Assembly (NCBI RefSeq): GCF_038007285.1
Contig: NZ_JBBOWX010000001.1
Span: 3,303,501-3,367,500, forward strand
Source of the DNA: Sporosarcina sp. FSL K6-3457
GTDB lineage: Bacteria > Bacillota > Bacilli > Bacillales_A > Planococcaceae
Length of the DNA: 64,000 bases
Direction: 5' to 3'
Shown in pieces: positions 19,681 through 29,675 of the stretch (its first letter is position 1; every line of letters starts with the position of its first letter). Under the pieces are notes generated by a model, which worked only from the letters and a program-made list of their open reading frames with translations, made no database searches and was not told the origin of the DNA. The position numbers were made by a program, and so were the translations under genes.

Positions 19681-20427
19681 TTACATTACCATTCCACCAT
19701 CAACATGGATAGTCTGTCCTGTAATATAAGCAGCGTCATCTGATAATAAAAACATAACTGTCTTCGCTACGTCTGCTGGACTGCCTAACTTACCGAGTGG
19801 TATGGCCGATAGCATTTGACTTTTCACTTCTTCATTCAACGCATCTGTCATATCTGTCGTGATAAAACCAGGAGCTACTGCATTGACATTAATATTACGT
19901 GAAGCAAGCTCTTTGGCCGCCGTTTTCGTAAAGCCAATGACCCCTGCTTTCGCTGCAACATAGTTCGCCTGGCCTGGATTCCCCGAGACACCAACGATCG
20001 ATGCAACGTTGACAATTTTACCAGCACGCTGTCTCATCATTTGGCGTGTGACACCTTTCGTGCAGAGGAACACACCTTTTAAGTTGATGTTAATGACATC
20101 GTCCCACTCATCGTCTTTCATCCGCATAAGCAGATTATCTTTTGTAATCCCTGCATTGTTCACAAGGATATCAATGGAGCCAAAGGTTTCAAGCGTTTGA
20201 TCAATCATTGCCTTTACGCTGTCCGCATTGGAAACATCTGCTTGGATAGCAAACGCCTCTCCACCAGACGCTGTGATTGCTTGAACGACCTCATCGGCCT
20301 TGTCCTTACTCCCACTATAGTTAACCGCAACGCGTGCGCCTTCTTGCGCAAGCAACAATGCGATTTCACGACCAATTCCGCGTGACGCGCCTGTAACTAT
20401 GGCTGCTTTCCCTGCAAATTTCCCCAT
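19681..20427 (-). CDS. fabG: 3-oxoacyl-[acyl-carrier-protein] reductase
   Basis: NADPH-dependent short-chain dehydrogenase of the fatty acid elongation cycle. The 248-residue protein has the cofactor motif [16 protein letters not shown], the catalytic Ser and Tyr-x-x-x-Lys segment ([19 protein letters not shown]), and ends HVDGGMVM. The ATG at 20427 shares one base with the fabD stop (TAATG); an upstream GTG is too close to the ribosome site. Tightly coupled to fabD. Confidence 0.97.
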   Translation of the reverse strand: MGKFAGKAAIVTGASRGIGREIALLLAQEGARVAVNYSGSKDKADEVVQAITASGGEAFAIQADVSNADSVKAMIDQTLETFGSIDILVNNAGITKDNLLMRMKDDEWDDVININLKGVFLCTKGVTRQMMRQRAGKIVNVASIVGVSGNPGQANYVAAKAGVIGFTKTAAKELASRNINVNAVAPGFITTDMTDALNEEVKSQMLSAIPLGKLGSPADVAKTVMFLLSDDAAYITGQTIHVDGGMVM

Positions 20428-21371
20428 TACGACCACCCTTTCGAAGCTTCGATGACAGCTTGTAACGTTTCTTCATCATACACCGGCAGTATTGTAGCAC
20501 TACGATCTATTTTCTTTACGAGCCCGCTCAATACTTTACCCGGGCCACATTCGATGAAATGCGTGACGCCCAGTTCAAGCAATGCCCGAACAGAATCTTC
20601 CCAAAGTACAGGTGAATACAGTTGTTCAACGAGCAGGCCTTTGATGACATTCGAATCGGTGACTGCTGATGCATTCACATTCGCAATGACTGGAATCGTT
20701 GCATCTGTCATCGTCACTTTATCCAACGCAGCACGTAACTTCTCTGCCGCTGGCTGCATAAGTGATGAATGGAATGGCCCGCTAACATCGAGTGGAATGG
20801 CTCTTTTCGCGCCCACTTCTTTCAGCTGAACGCAAGCCCTTTCGACGCCTGCCTTTGTGCCAGAAATGACAATTTGCCCCGGACAATTCAAGTTAGCCGG
20901 TTGAACGGCAAAGCCCTCAGCTGTAATCGCATCCGTCACTTCTTTCAGCTTGTCACCATCAAGCCCAAGAATTGCAGCCATTGCCCCTTCACCTGCTGGA
21001 ACTGCTTCATTCATAAATAATCCACGCTGATGAACGACAGAGACACCATCTTCAAACGACAGTACCCCCGAAGCAACTAACGCTGTATACTCTCCTAGAC
21101 TGTGACCGGCCGTATAATCTGGTGTAATACCAGCGTCTACTAATCTTTCCGCAATCATCGAGCCAACCGTCAGCAAAGCAGGTTGCGCGTTATAAGTAAG
21201 CGTCAATTCATCTTGTGGGCCTTCTGTAATCAATTGACTCAGTTGAAAATCAAGGACATGGTCTGCTTGTTCTAAAAATTGTTGACTGCTGTCATAGGTT
21301 GCTGCTAATTCTTTCCCCATCCCTACTATTTGTGAGCCTTGCCCCGGGAAAATGAATGCCACTTTCGTCAT
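20427..21371 (-). CDS. fabD: Malonyl-CoA:ACP transacylase
   Basis: Transfers malonyl groups from CoA to ACP at the start of fatty acid synthesis. The 314-residue protein starts [19 protein letters not shown], and has the nucleophile elbow [10 protein letters not shown] (serine at about 91) and the catalytic-histidine region GPFHSSLM. It overlaps plsX by 4 bp and fabG by 1 bp. Confidence 0.97.
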   Translation of the reverse strand: MTKVAFIFPGQGSQIVGMGKELAATYDSSQQFLEQADHVLDFQLSQLITEGPQDELTLTYNAQPALLTVGSMIAERLVDAGITPDYTAGHSLGEYTALVASGVLSFEDGVSVVHQRGLFMNEAVPAGEGAMAAILGLDGDKLKEVTDAITAEGFAVQPANLNCPGQIVISGTKAGVERACVQLKEVGAKRAIPLDVSGPFHSSLMQPAAEKLRAALDKVTMTDATIPVIANVNASAVTDSNVIKGLLVEQLYSPVLWEDSVRALLELGVTHFIECGPGKVLSGLVKKIDRSATILPVYDEETLQAVIEASKGWS

Positions 21372-22360
21372 TGAATGTCCACCTTTCCTACTGTTTCACG
21401 AATTGTTCCACAAACATCATACTGCGCCATCGTTCTTGCTTGTCGGATTGCATTCAAGATAGCATTGGCATTAGATGATCCATGTGCTTTAATGACAGGC
21501 GAATTTAAGCCAAACAAGCCTGCTCCACCATACTCTGTATAATCCATTTTATTTTTCAAGCTACGTAAATCATTTTTTACAAGTGCCGCAGATAATTTCG
21601 TTTTCAATGAAGCACCATATACTTCTTTTAACATCGAAAAGAAAGCACCCGCAGTCCCTTCGATGGTCTTTAACACAACATTACCTGTAAAACCATCCGT
21701 TACCACGACATCTGCTACACCAGTCAATAAGTCACGTGCCTCCACATTACCGATAAAGTTGATTGGTGCTTCTGACAAAATAGCAAACGCAGCTTTCGTC
21801 AGTTCATTACCTTTGCCCTCTTCGGTTCCAATATTGAGCAAGCCGACACGCGGATTATTGATGCTCCGTACTTTTTCAGCGTAAATGCTGCCCATCACCG
21901 CATATTGCCCAAGCTGTGACGGTTTCGCATCTGCATTTGCACCAAGGTCTAACATGACAAAGCCTTTGCCATCAACCGTCGGAAGCGTAGGTGCAAGAGC
22001 CGGGCGCTCAATACCATCAATCCGCCCTACGATGAACAAACCCGCCGCCATCAGCGCGCCTGTATTACCTGCCGACACACATGCTGCCGCTTCCCCGTCC
22101 TTAACCGCTTGCGCCATTCTCACCATAGATGCGTCTTTTTTCCGACGGATCGCTCGAACTGGTTCGTCATCCGCTTCAATTTTCTCCGTACAGTGAATCA
22201 CCTTTAGACGCTCATGTTGCTGTAAAAATGGTGACATAGCCTGCTCATCACCATAAATATGTATATGTATATCATCAAATGCAGCGAGACTTTCCAATGC
22301 ACCTGCGATCATTTCACCCGGTGCATGATCTCCGCCCATTCCATCTAGCGCTATAATCAT
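21368..22360 (-). CDS. plsX: Phosphate acyltransferase PlsX
   Basis: Converts acyl-ACP to acyl-phosphate, the substrate for PlsY, linking fatty acid and phospholipid synthesis. The 330-residue protein starts [20 protein letters not shown] and has the conserved segments [14 protein letters not shown] and [14 protein letters not shown]. It overlaps fapR and fabD by 4 bp each, so it belongs to the FapR-controlled operon. Confidence 0.97.
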   Translation of the reverse strand: MIIALDGMGGDHAPGEMIAGALESLAAFDDIHIHIYGDEQAMSPFLQQHERLKVIHCTEKIEADDEPVRAIRRKKDASMVRMAQAVKDGEAAACVSAGNTGALMAAGLFIVGRIDGIERPALAPTLPTVDGKGFVMLDLGANADAKPSQLGQYAVMGSIYAEKVRSINNPRVGLLNIGTEEGKGNELTKAAFAILSEAPINFIGNVEARDLLTGVADVVVTDGFTGNVVLKTIEGTAGAFFSMLKEVYGASLKTKLSAALVKNDLRSLKNKMDYTEYGGAGLFGLNSPVIKAHGSSNANAILNAIRQARTMAQYDVCGTIRETVGKVDIQ

Positions 22361-22941
22361 ATGGTTTCTACCTGCTTCCTATCTGTCGTCCGGAACATAT
22401 AAAACTCACCCGTAAACACGGTTTCATCGCCAACCGTTGAAACAACTTCAACAAGTGTTCTTTTTTCTACTAAGCTTTCTTTCTTCACTTCAGCACGCGC
22501 GACAACCCTCTCCCCTGCTTTCACAGGCTTCAAGAAGTTAATCGTCGATTTCACCGTCAACGCCAAATCATCATCCATAACTGCAACTGCGAGTGAATTA
22601 GCTTGGGCAAAAAGATGATGTCCACGCGTGATACCATTCCGTTGAAAAACATGATCTGTCGTTACATCAAAAATGGATAAAGCTCTTTTATCAAGTTCAA
22701 TATCAATAATATCTCCAATAACCTCATCAGAATGAAGCGACTTCACTTCTTCCTTCATCGTGCGTGTGGCGACGGTTTTTAACCGTTCCCTTAGTTCAGG
22801 TATGCCACCTTCCAAACGATCCAATCGAATTGTTTGCACACTCACGGTAAAATGTTCCGCCAATTCTCCATCTGTTAAAAATGGATTTCCCTCAAGCAAC
22901 AATCCAAGCTGTTGTTGCCGTTCCTTTTTAGGCATTCTCAA
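22357..22941 (-). CDS. fapR: Fatty acid biosynthesis transcriptional repressor FapR
   Basis: Represses fatty acid and phospholipid genes; malonyl-CoA binding releases it from DNA. The 194-residue product has an N-terminal helix-turn-helix ([21 protein letters not shown] is split here around the recognition helix SVQTIRLDR) and a C-terminal hot-dog domain with [19 protein letters not shown]. The TTG at 22941 gives MRMPKKERQ, which aligns with the start of B. subtilis FapR; an ATG at 22935 is also possible. A longer form would begin inside the operator. Its own promoter is overlapped downstream by a FapR box, so it is autoregulated. Confidence 0.95.
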   Translation of the reverse strand: MRMPKKERQQQLGLLLEGNPFLTDGELAEHFTVSVQTIRLDRLEGGIPELRERLKTVATRTMKEEVKSLHSDEVIGDIIDIELDKRALSIFDVTTDHVFQRNGITRGHHLFAQANSLAVAVMDDDLALTVKSTINFLKPVKAGERVVARAEVKKESLVEKRTLVEVVSTVGDETVFTGEFYMFRTTDRKQVETI

Positions 22942-22957
22942 TCGTTTCACCTTCCGG

Positions 22958-22976
22958 ATTAGCACTTGGTACTAAT
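22958..22976 (-). promoter_or_regulatory. FapR operator
   Basis: ATTAGTACCAAGTGCTAAT on the minus strand matches the known FapR inverted repeat (TTAGTACC with a partly symmetrical second half). It lies directly downstream of the -10 box and upstream of the fapR ribosome site, the expected place for repression by blocking transcription initiation. Confidence 0.9.
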
Positions 22977-22979
22977 AGT

Positions 22980-23008
22980 AGTATATAAAGATGGAAAAGA
23001 GAATGCAA
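22980..23008 (-). promoter_or_regulatory. Sigma-A promoter of fapR-plsX-fabD-fabG-acpP
   Basis: TTGCAT and TATACT with a 17-bp spacer on the minus strand; the FapR operator begins about 4 bp further downstream. Confidence 0.8.
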
Positions 23009-23050
23009 GTATAGAAATGCGGAGACGCTTTGGATACTGTTAAAGGGGAA

Positions 23051-23082
23051 TAAAACGGACTTTTGAACAGGTCAAAAGTCCT
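23051..23082 (-). terminator. recG terminator
   Basis: GGACTTTTGA pairs perfectly with TCAAAAGTCC, followed on the minus strand by GTTTTATT. It closes the recG transcript before the fapR promoter. Confidence 0.75.
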
Positions 23083-23087
23083 GATTC

Positions 23088-23199
23088 GCCAATAAGTGGC
23101 CGCTAAGCGCCAATAACTGACCAATAAACGCCAATATCAGACTGAACACCGCCAATAACCGACGACAAACGCCAATAAAACAGCCCCAAGCGCCAATAT
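23088..23199. repeat. Tandem array, six CGCCAATA motifs at 20-21 nt spacing
   Basis: The plus strand has CGCCAATA starting at 23088, 23109, 23130, 23151, 23171 and 23192. The motif is exact while the 12-13 nt between copies is not conserved. The array starts a few bases behind the recG stop codon and ends before the recG terminator, so it is transcribed as 3' UTR (antisense to the motif as written). A related array lies behind rqcH. Confidence 0.85.
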
Positions 23200-23207
23200 C
23201 GTATCGT

Positions 23208-25256
23208 CTAGTCTAATCTCTCCATACTCAACGCTCCCGATTGCTCCAGTTGCGACTTCAGAATGGCATACTCGGGATCTTCCCAGAAATGATTGGATAC
23301 CAACAGTTGCTCCGCATCTTTTCTCGCAGTTTCAAGTGCCCTATAATCGTGGACAGGATCGGCCACTTTAAATTCAGGCATACCACTTTGCTTTCTACCA
23401 AAGAAATCGCCCGCTCCTCTTAATTCTAAATCCTTTTCCGCTAAGACAAAACCATCATTCGTTTCGGTCATGATCTGCATCCGTTCTTTGCCCTCTTCTG
23501 TTTTCGGATCAGCTAGTAGGACACAATACGACTGATCTGCCCCACGGCCCACACGCCCCCTCAATTGATGGAGCTGGGCAAGTCCAAATCTTGTCGCATC
23601 ATAAATGAGCATAAACGTCGCATTCGGTACGTTCACACCGACTTCTACGACGGTTGTCGACACAAGGATATTGATGTCCCCGTCACTAAATTCTCGCATA
23701 ATCGCATCTTTATCGTCCGCATGAAGACGCCCATGCATGAGTCCCACTTTGTATTTTCCGGTAAAATGAGTGGACAACTGACCGTGGACATCTACTGCAT
23801 TTTGAACATCCAGCTTATCGGACTCCTCAATCAATGGACAAATGACATACGCCTGACGTCCCGCACTCAGCTCTTTTTCCATTTTGCGTAAAACGGGTAG
23901 TAGCGAATCTTCCTTTAACCAATGCGTCTCAATTTTCTTCCGCCCAGCAGGCAATTCATCCAAAATCGACACATCCATTTCACCAAATGCAGTGATGGCA
24001 AGCGTTCGCGGAATCGGGGTCGCTGTCATGAATAAGACGTCTGGATTTAATCCTTTATCTCGTAATATACGCCGTTGTTCGACACCGAAACGATGCTGCT
24101 CATCCGTGATAACTAAGCCGGGATTGCTAAAAATGACATCCGGTTGGATCAGTGCATGCGTACCAATTAGCAAATCAATTTCACCTAGTTCTAGCTGTTC
24201 AAGCAAAGCCCTTCTTGCCTTTGCTTTTGTAGAGCCTGCTAAAAATGCAACTGTTACACCATGGGGCTCTAACCATTCCGCCAATGAAGTCGCATGCTGC
24301 TCAGCTAGGATTTCCGTCGGCGCCATCAGCGCTCCTTGGAAACCTGCCGTGATGGCCGCATATAAAGCAATGGCTGCAACAACGGTCTTCCCTGATCCAA
24401 CATCCCCTTGCAACAGACGATTCATCCGAGTTGGACTTTTCAATTCTGCACATAATTCATTCACAACTCGCTTTTGGGCACTGGTCAGCTCAAATGGCAA
24501 GCTAGTGATAAAGGCTTTCACCTTGGTAAGATCATAGTCGACGGCAACGCCTTGTTCTGCTTCTTTTCGTGCTTTTTTCATGCCAAGCATTTTCAATTGA
24601 AACATAAGTAGTTCCTCGTAGACAAAGCGTCTTCTCGCATGCTTAACATCCCCGGGACTGGTTGGAAAATGAATCATTTCAAGCGCCTGTCCAATTCCAG
24701 GCAAACGATAAGCCTCACGAACGTCCACCGGGAGTGATTCTTCATGCTGCCCAACAACCGCATCCAACGCGTTTCGCATAAAACGACGAAACGTCTTTTG
24801 ATGCATAACACCTTTCAAACTATACACCGGTTCAAAATCAGCTTGTTCTGTCTTTGGTCCATCTTTAAAGTTGCTAACATTAATAACTTGTCTACCACGG
24901 TCCCATTTCCCTGTGACCGTCACTATCATGCCAGGCGCTAGACGATCCTTTAAATAATGTTGATTGAAAAAGACCGCCTTCACAAGATGCCGGCCGGCAA
25001 GAAGACGGATTTGCAGGCGGGATCTGCTTTTCCCTAAAAAAAGAACGGAAGGCTCACTTTCGACCCTTCCTTCAATCGTCACCCGTTCGTTATGTGGTGT
25101 TTCAGTCAGATCTGTCAATCTAAAATCCTCATGACGATACGGGAACGTCATGACAAAGTCGTAAATCGTGGAAATCCCGAGCGCTTCCAGTTGTTCACCC
25201 GTCGATTTCCCAACTCCTTTTATCGTCGTGACAGCATCATATATTGACGATGTCAC
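23208..25256 (-). CDS. recG: ATP-dependent DNA helicase RecG
   Basis: Remodels stalled replication forks and branched DNA. The 682-residue product has an N-terminal wedge/OB domain (about 1-240), and helicase motifs LLQGDVGSGKTVVA (Walker A), ITDEQHRFGVEQR (DEQH), MTATPIPRTLA, and LHQLRGRVGRGADQSYC. The GTG at 25256 is chosen: it gives exactly 682 residues, the B. subtilis length, and starts VTSSIYDAVTTIKGVG. An open frame upstream of it is only the other frame of sdaAA. It overlaps the sdaAA stop by about 20 bp. Confidence 0.96.
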   Translation of the reverse strand: MTSSIYDAVTTIKGVGKSTGEQLEALGISTIYDFVMTFPYRHEDFRLTDLTETPHNERVTIEGRVESEPSVLFLGKSRSRLQIRLLAGRHLVKAVFFNQHYLKDRLAPGMIVTVTGKWDRGRQVINVSNFKDGPKTEQADFEPVYSLKGVMHQKTFRRFMRNALDAVVGQHEESLPVDVREAYRLPGIGQALEMIHFPTSPGDVKHARRRFVYEELLMFQLKMLGMKKARKEAEQGVAVDYDLTKVKAFITSLPFELTSAQKRVVNELCAELKSPTRMNRLLQGDVGSGKTVVAAIALYAAITAGFQGALMAPTEILAEQHATSLAEWLEPHGVTVAFLAGSTKAKARRALLEQLELGEIDLLIGTHALIQPDVIFSNPGLVITDEQHRFGVEQRRILRDKGLNPDVLFMTATPIPRTLAITAFGEMDVSILDELPAGRKKIETHWLKEDSLLPVLRKMEKELSAGRQAYVICPLIEESDKLDVQNAVDVHGQLSTHFTGKYKVGLMHGRLHADDKDAIMREFSDGDINILVSTTVVEVGVNVPNATFMLIYDATRFGLAQLHQLRGRVGRGADQSYCVLLADPKTEEGKERMQIMTETNDGFVLAEKDLELRGAGDFFGRKQSGMPEFKVADPVHDYRALETARKDAEQLLVSNHFWEDPEYAILKSQLEQSGALSMERLD

Positions 25257-26145
25257 TGTCTGTCTTGTCCTTACCGAAGATTTTAGCTTCCAACGCTTTG
25301 CCTGTCGGCGTTGCTGCCAGTCCACCTTTTGCTGTTTCCCGTAGTGCAGAAGGCATGGATTGACCAATTTTATGCATTGCTTCAATGACTTCATCCGTTG
25401 GAATACGGCTAACCACACCCGCAAGCGCCATATCCGCTCCAACAAGCGCTTTAGCTGCTCCCATCGCATTACGTTTCACACATGGCACTTCCACAAGTCC
25501 GGCAACCGGGTCGCAAACAAGACCTAGCATGTTTTTCATGACAATCGAAAATGCTTCAGCACTTTGTTGAGGTGTCCCTCCCGCCATTTCCACAATAGCA
25601 GCTGCTGCCATTGAACCTGCTGATCCCGTTTCAGCCTGACAGCCACCTGCTGCACCTGAAATCGATGCGTTATTCGCGACGACAAAACCGAAAGCGCCGG
25701 ACGTAAAGAGGTAGTTAATCATTTGCTCACGTGTTGGATTCAATTTATTTTTCACAGCAAACAATGTTCCTGGCACAATGCCCGCAGCACCAGCAGTTGG
25801 TGTTGCACAAATTGTTCCCATCGCCGCATTCACCTCATTCGTGGCGACTGCTTTGCTAACTGCATCCAACAGCAAATCGCCGGACAAACCTTTGCCTGTT
25901 GCTATATAGTTTTGAAGAAGAACGGCATCGCCACCCGTTAAGCCCGATGTCGATTGAACACCTTGAAGGCCTCTGTCGATGGCGTTTTCCATAACCGTCA
26001 AATTGTTATCCATCTGTGCGATAATATCTTCCCGCGTGCGTTTCGTAATAAGCATTTCTTGTTCAATCATAATTTCTGAAATAGGCTTCTGCTGTGACTC
26101 CGCAAGCGCTACAAGCTCTTTAACCGAACCAAATAAAATTTCCAT
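25237..26145 (-). CDS. sdaAA: L-serine dehydratase, iron-sulfur-dependent, alpha subunit
   Basis: Deaminates L-serine to pyruvate with a 4Fe-4S cluster. The 302-residue protein has the cluster-region cysteines CATPTAGAAGI, SGAAGGCQAETGSAGS and MLGLVCDPVAGLVEVPC. It lies 15 bp behind sdaAB, the two-subunit Firmicutes arrangement, and its end overlaps recG. Confidence 0.97.
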   Translation of the reverse strand: MEILFGSVKELVALAESQQKPISEIMIEQEMLITKRTREDIIAQMDNNLTVMENAIDRGLQGVQSTSGLTGGDAVLLQNYIATGKGLSGDLLLDAVSKAVATNEVNAAMGTICATPTAGAAGIVPGTLFAVKNKLNPTREQMINYLFTSGAFGFVVANNASISGAAGGCQAETGSAGSMAAAAIVEMAGGTPQQSAEAFSIVMKNMLGLVCDPVAGLVEVPCVKRNAMGAAKALVGADMALAGVVSRIPTDEVIEAMHKIGQSMPSALRETAKGGLAATPTGKALEAKIFGKDKTDSDIVNI

Positions 26146-26160
26146 ATATGTTTTCCCTCC

Positions 26161-26823
26161 TCAATTCGCTAACGTTGAAACTTGTGTGACGTGAGATAAT
26201 GATTGCAACTCATGAAGCAATGTATCGTCAATCACCTGATCGACTTCGATGACCATGAGTGCCATTTCCCCTTTTTCTTTCCGACCGACTTCCATATGCG
26301 CAATATTCATGCCCTGCTTCGCAATCACGTTGGAAACGCTTGCAATAACACCCGAACGGTCATCGTGAACAACAAGAAGTGCTGGATAATGTCCTGATAA
26401 TCGTAGCGGGAAGCCGTTTAAATCGACCACTTCCATCGTTCCTCCGCCAATTGAAATACCCGTCAGCTCCATTGTACCTTCGCTATCCCCAATCACAAGT
26501 CTTGCTGTATTCGGATGATCCGCTTCTTCCTCTTCAGCTATAAATTCAAATGTCATCCCCAATTGTGCAGCTTCTTCAAATGCCGTTTTAATACGTTCGT
26601 CAAATGTGTCGTAATCTAACAATCCCCCAATAATTGCTACATCCGTCCCATGACCTTTATACGTTTGTGCAAATGAACCATACAAATGGATTCTTGCCCA
26701 TTCAGGCTGACGACCGAAAAGTGTACGCGCGACACGACCAATTCTTGCTGCACCGGCAGTATGTGAAGAGGATGGACCAATCATGACCGGTCCAATAATT
26801 TCAAAAACGGATCTAAATTTCAT
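26161..26823 (-). CDS. sdaAB: L-serine dehydratase, iron-sulfur-dependent, beta subunit
   Basis: Regulatory and structural partner of SdaAA. The 220-residue protein has the IGPVMIGPSSSHTAGAARIG segment near the N-terminus and a C-terminal ACT domain (about 148-218, ALLVVHDDRSGVIASVSNVI) that would bind serine. First gene of the sdaAB-sdaAA-recG unit. Confidence 0.97.
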   Translation of the reverse strand: MKFRSVFEIIGPVMIGPSSSHTAGAARIGRVARTLFGRQPEWARIHLYGSFAQTYKGHGTDVAIIGGLLDYDTFDERIKTAFEEAAQLGMTFEFIAEEEEADHPNTARLVIGDSEGTMELTGISIGGGTMEVVDLNGFPLRLSGHYPALLVVHDDRSGVIASVSNVIAKQGMNIAHMEVGRKEKGEMALMVIEVDQVIDDTLLHELQSLSHVTQVSTLAN

Positions 26824-26918
26824 TGTATATATCCCCTTTAAATTGAAGTAGTACCTTCATTCATTTTACATGAATAAATGGTTTAAAACAAAAGATGTTG
26901 TATTTCGATAATATCACT

Positions 26919-26958
26919 AAAGAAGCAGTACACCTCAAATACGGTGCACTGCTTCTTT
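26919..26958 (-). terminator. fakA terminator
   Basis: AAAGAAGCAGT...GGTGT with its complement forms a stem of about 15 bp, one mismatch, located just behind the fakA stop codon. The run TTT follows on the minus strand. Confidence 0.75.
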
Positions 26959-26963
26959 AAACA

Positions 26964-28631
26964 TTATTCAACTGAAATGATATATGGATATAACGGTTGT
27001 TTCCCATCATACAATTCAACTTCTGTGTGACTAAAGTTATTCTCCACATAGTTTACAATGGAAGAGGCATCCTCTTTACTGACATCTTCACCATATAAAA
27101 TTGTGACGATTTCATCGTCTTCATCAACTAAAGATGTTAGAAGGGCCTTCATTGCTTCGTCAAGTGAAGGTGTCGAGATAATAATTTTCCCGCCTGAGAT
27201 ACCCATGAAATCATCTTTTTTAATATCCACACCATCAATGGATGTATCGCGTACAGCATGTGTAACTTGTCCCGTTTTTACGAATGATGCCGCTTCCTTC
27301 ATGGCACTTGCATTTGCGGACACTTCAGCTTCAGGATTGAACGCTAGAATAGCCGCTAGTCCTTCTGGAACTGTCTTCGTCGGAACAACTGCTGCTTCGA
27401 TACCAATTACTTCAGCTGCTTGTTCAGCTGCCATGATGATATTTTTATTGTTCGGTAAAATGAGGACACGTTCAGCACCGACTTCCTTAATCGCCTGAAC
27501 GATATCTTCCGTCGATGGATTCATCGTTTGTCCACCCTCAATAACAGCAGACGCACCAACACTTCTCAATAGGTCAGCAATACCCGCTCCCATTGCAACT
27601 GTGACAACTGCATAAGGATGTTTAACTGCTTCTTTTTGCACCGCGTTTTGTGTCGAATAATTCTCCCCGACGATTTCCATATGTTGTTCACGCATATTTT
27701 CAATTTTAATCTTGATTAGCGAACCGAATTGTTGCCCATAATTCAATGCGTCGCCCGGTTCTTCTGTGTGAATATGTACTTTGGCAACTTCTTCATCGGA
27801 AATGACAAGTAACGAATCACCATATTGGCTTAGGCCTTGTCGGAAATCAGATTCGTCATATGGATTCGTTGCTAATTTATCGGCCTCAAACTTTACCATA
27901 AATTCCGTACAATAGCCGAACTCAATATCTTCCGTATTCATAAATCCTTGAACGCTACGGTGATGCTCAGCATTCACTAAATCATCCATCGAGCTAGCGA
28001 TGGTTCTTTCTGGTAACTCTTCACCTTTTAAGCATGCTAAAAAACCCTCGTATACATAAACGAGACCTTGACCGCCACTATCTACGACGCCTACTTCTTT
28101 TAAAACTGCCAATAAATCCGGTGTCCGCTCAAGCGAAGCTTTTGATTCTTCGACAATCGCTTCCATTACTGTGATGATATCATCCGTTGTTGCAGCTTTT
28201 TCCACACCAACATTTGCAGCATCTTTGGCAACCGTTAGAATTGTTCCTTCAACTGGCTTCATCACCGCTTTATAAGCTGTTTCCACACCATATTTCAAAG
28301 CAGCTGCAAATTTCTCACCATCGACTGTCGATTCATTTTCAACAGATTTTCCAAAACCACGGAATAATTGTGACAAAATAACGCCTGAATTACCACGCGC
28401 GCCCATAAGCAAACCTTTCGACAATGCATGCGCAGTCTGACCTAGGTGGGCAACGGCGTTTTCTTCCGTTTCTTTAGCTCCTGATGACATGGACAAATTC
28501 ATATTTGTACCCGTATCACCGTCTGGCACTGGGAAAACGTTAAGCGAATCAACATAGTCAGCATTTTGATAGAGATGGTGAGCACCCATCTTGATCATTT
28601 CTGCAAACTTTAAACCATCTATGGACTTCAT
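26964..28631 (-). CDS. fakA: Fatty acid kinase catalytic subunit FakA (DAK2 domain)
   Basis: Phosphorylates exogenous fatty acids bound to FakB. The 555-residue protein has an N-terminal DAK2 kinase domain (about 1-200) with VFPVPDGDTGTNMNLSM and MGARGNSGVILSQLFRG, a middle domain, and a C-terminal DegV-like FakB-binding domain (about 330-555). It lies 18 bp behind the asp23 gene, as in B. subtilis yloU-fakA. No fakB gene is in the window. Confidence 0.95.
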   Translation of the reverse strand: MKSIDGLKFAEMIKMGAHHLYQNADYVDSLNVFPVPDGDTGTNMNLSMSSGAKETEENAVAHLGQTAHALSKGLLMGARGNSGVILSQLFRGFGKSVENESTVDGEKFAAALKYGVETAYKAVMKPVEGTILTVAKDAANVGVEKAATTDDIITVMEAIVEESKASLERTPDLLAVLKEVGVVDSGGQGLVYVYEGFLACLKGEELPERTIASSMDDLVNAEHHRSVQGFMNTEDIEFGYCTEFMVKFEADKLATNPYDESDFRQGLSQYGDSLLVISDEEVAKVHIHTEEPGDALNYGQQFGSLIKIKIENMREQHMEIVGENYSTQNAVQKEAVKHPYAVVTVAMGAGIADLLRSVGASAVIEGGQTMNPSTEDIVQAIKEVGAERVLILPNNKNIIMAAEQAAEVIGIEAAVVPTKTVPEGLAAILAFNPEAEVSANASAMKEAASFVKTGQVTHAVRDTSIDGVDIKKDDFMGISGGKIIISTPSLDEAMKALLTSLVDEDDEIVTILYGEDVSKEDASSIVNYVENNFSHTEVELYDGKQPLYPYIISVE

Positions 28632-28649
28632 TAAAATTACTTCCTCCTT

Positions 28650-29012
28650 CTACAGGTTAGTCACTCGGACTCCCTGGACAAAAATATTAACCGATTTAAC
28701 AGTCATGCCAACGGTCTTTTTCAATGTATACTTTACCTTCGATTGAACTTGGTAGGCCACTTCTGAGATTTTAGTACCATATCCTACAATGACATACATA
28801 TCAATATGCGTATCTTCTCCAACGTTTCGGACAATGACGCCACGGGCAAAACTTTCTTTCCGAAGAATTTCTGTCAGTCCATCTCGAATCTGATGCCTTG
28901 AAGCCATACCGACAATGCCGTAACATTCAATCGTCGCTTCGCCAACTACTTGAGCGATAACATCGTTTGTAATATCGATTTTGCCATATTCATTTTTCAC
29001 TTCGATTGACAT
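28650..29012 (-). CDS. Asp23/Gls24 family envelope stress response protein (YloU)
   Basis: A 120-residue Asp23-family protein starting MSIEVKNEYGKIDITNDVI, with the typical GIVGMASRHQ and HIDMYVIVGYGTKI segments. The ATG at 29012 follows AAGGGGGAC; the length is the same as B. subtilis YloU. The family is membrane-associated and linked to cell-envelope stress; the exact role here is not known. Operon with fakA. Confidence 0.93.
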   Translation of the reverse strand: MSIEVKNEYGKIDITNDVIAQVVGEATIECYGIVGMASRHQIRDGLTEILRKESFARGVIVRNVGEDTHIDMYVIVGYGTKISEVAYQVQSKVKYTLKKTVGMTVKSVNIFVQGVRVTNL

Positions 29013-29385
29013 GGTTAGGTCCCCCTTGCATCTTTTCTCACTTACCACCATTGTACTATACCTACTATCATAATAAAAGAAAGCATTCGTATTCTGAATA
29101 AAGGCATCGTTTTTCACTGGATCATTTTCGGTTCACTGTCGGCGAATTATTCATGATAAAATTTCCGTAAGAATAAATAGGCTCGCCCATTCTTCTTACT
29201 TTCACAGTAGGCGTGTACAAATGGGCAGCAATTCCGTGCATTAACAAATTCCAACATAATATATGCATTCAGTTTAATGAAGGTAACAGATACATATAGC
29301 AACCAGTTTCCTTAATACACTGTGCATAACTTCGAACTTAAATAGCGTGTAAAGGCATTTACCTTGAAAGATGTCGTAAAAAAGG
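29013..29385. other. Divergent intergenic region between asp23 and rpmB
   Basis: About 370 bp without a convincing gene. On the minus strand a TACAAT lies about 45 bp upstream of the asp23 start but has no clear -35 partner. GCCCATT (29185) and AATGGGC (29220) form a small inverted repeat. I see no riboswitch or small ORF with a good ribosome site. Confidence 0.5.
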
Positions 29386-29414
29386 TTGCAACACCGTATA
29401 TCATATGTTACATT
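29386..29414 (+). promoter_or_regulatory. Putative rpmB promoter
   Basis: TTGCAA and TACATT with a 17-bp spacer, about 60 bp upstream of the rpmB start. Moderate match to consensus. Confidence 0.45.
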
Positions 29415-29474
29415 ATTATGGTATGCGAATAACAAGTAAATCGCTTAATCATCATTCGCAAGGAGGTACTAACT

Positions 29475-29663
29475 ATGGCTAAAGAATGTGTTATTACAGG
29501 TCGCAAAGCCCGTACTGGAAACACGCGTTCACACGCGCTGAACTCTAGCAGACGTACTTGGGGTGCGAACCTTCAAAAAGTCCGTATTCTCGTTAACGGT
29601 AAACCTAAACGTGTATGGGTCTCTGCAAGAGCCCTTAAATCAGGTAAAGTTCAACGCGTTTAA
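29475..29663 (+). CDS. rpmB: 50S ribosomal protein L28
   Basis: Large-subunit protein of 62 residues, [20 protein letters not shown] at the start and [14 protein letters not shown] near the end. Only one Cys (residue 5) is present, so this is a non-zinc-ribbon form. It has a strong AAGGAGG site and is transcribed opposite to its neighbours, as in B. subtilis. It is followed by repeat copy C and a strong terminator. Confidence 0.98.
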   Translation: MAKECVITGRKARTGNTRSHALNSSRRTWGANLQKVRILVNGKPKRVWVSARALKSGKVQRV

Positions 29664-29675
29664 CTTAAATCAAAT

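Noticed and set aside
23088-23199. The CGCCAATA array as a CRISPR
   Set aside because: The conserved part is only 8 nt and the period 20-21 nt; CRISPR repeats and spacers are both longer, and no cas genes are present.
23884-24537. Plus-strand 217-codon open frame inside recG
   Set aside because: Antisense to the helicase domain; a mirror frame of a GC-richer coding region.
25257-25469. N-terminal extension of RecG by 71 residues
   Set aside because: It lies in another frame of sdaAA; the GTG at 25256 gives the exact usual length of 682 residues.
29176-29230. Possible riboswitch or ribosomal leader upstream of rpmB
   Set aside because: Only one short inverted repeat is seen, far from the gene, with no known leader motif.
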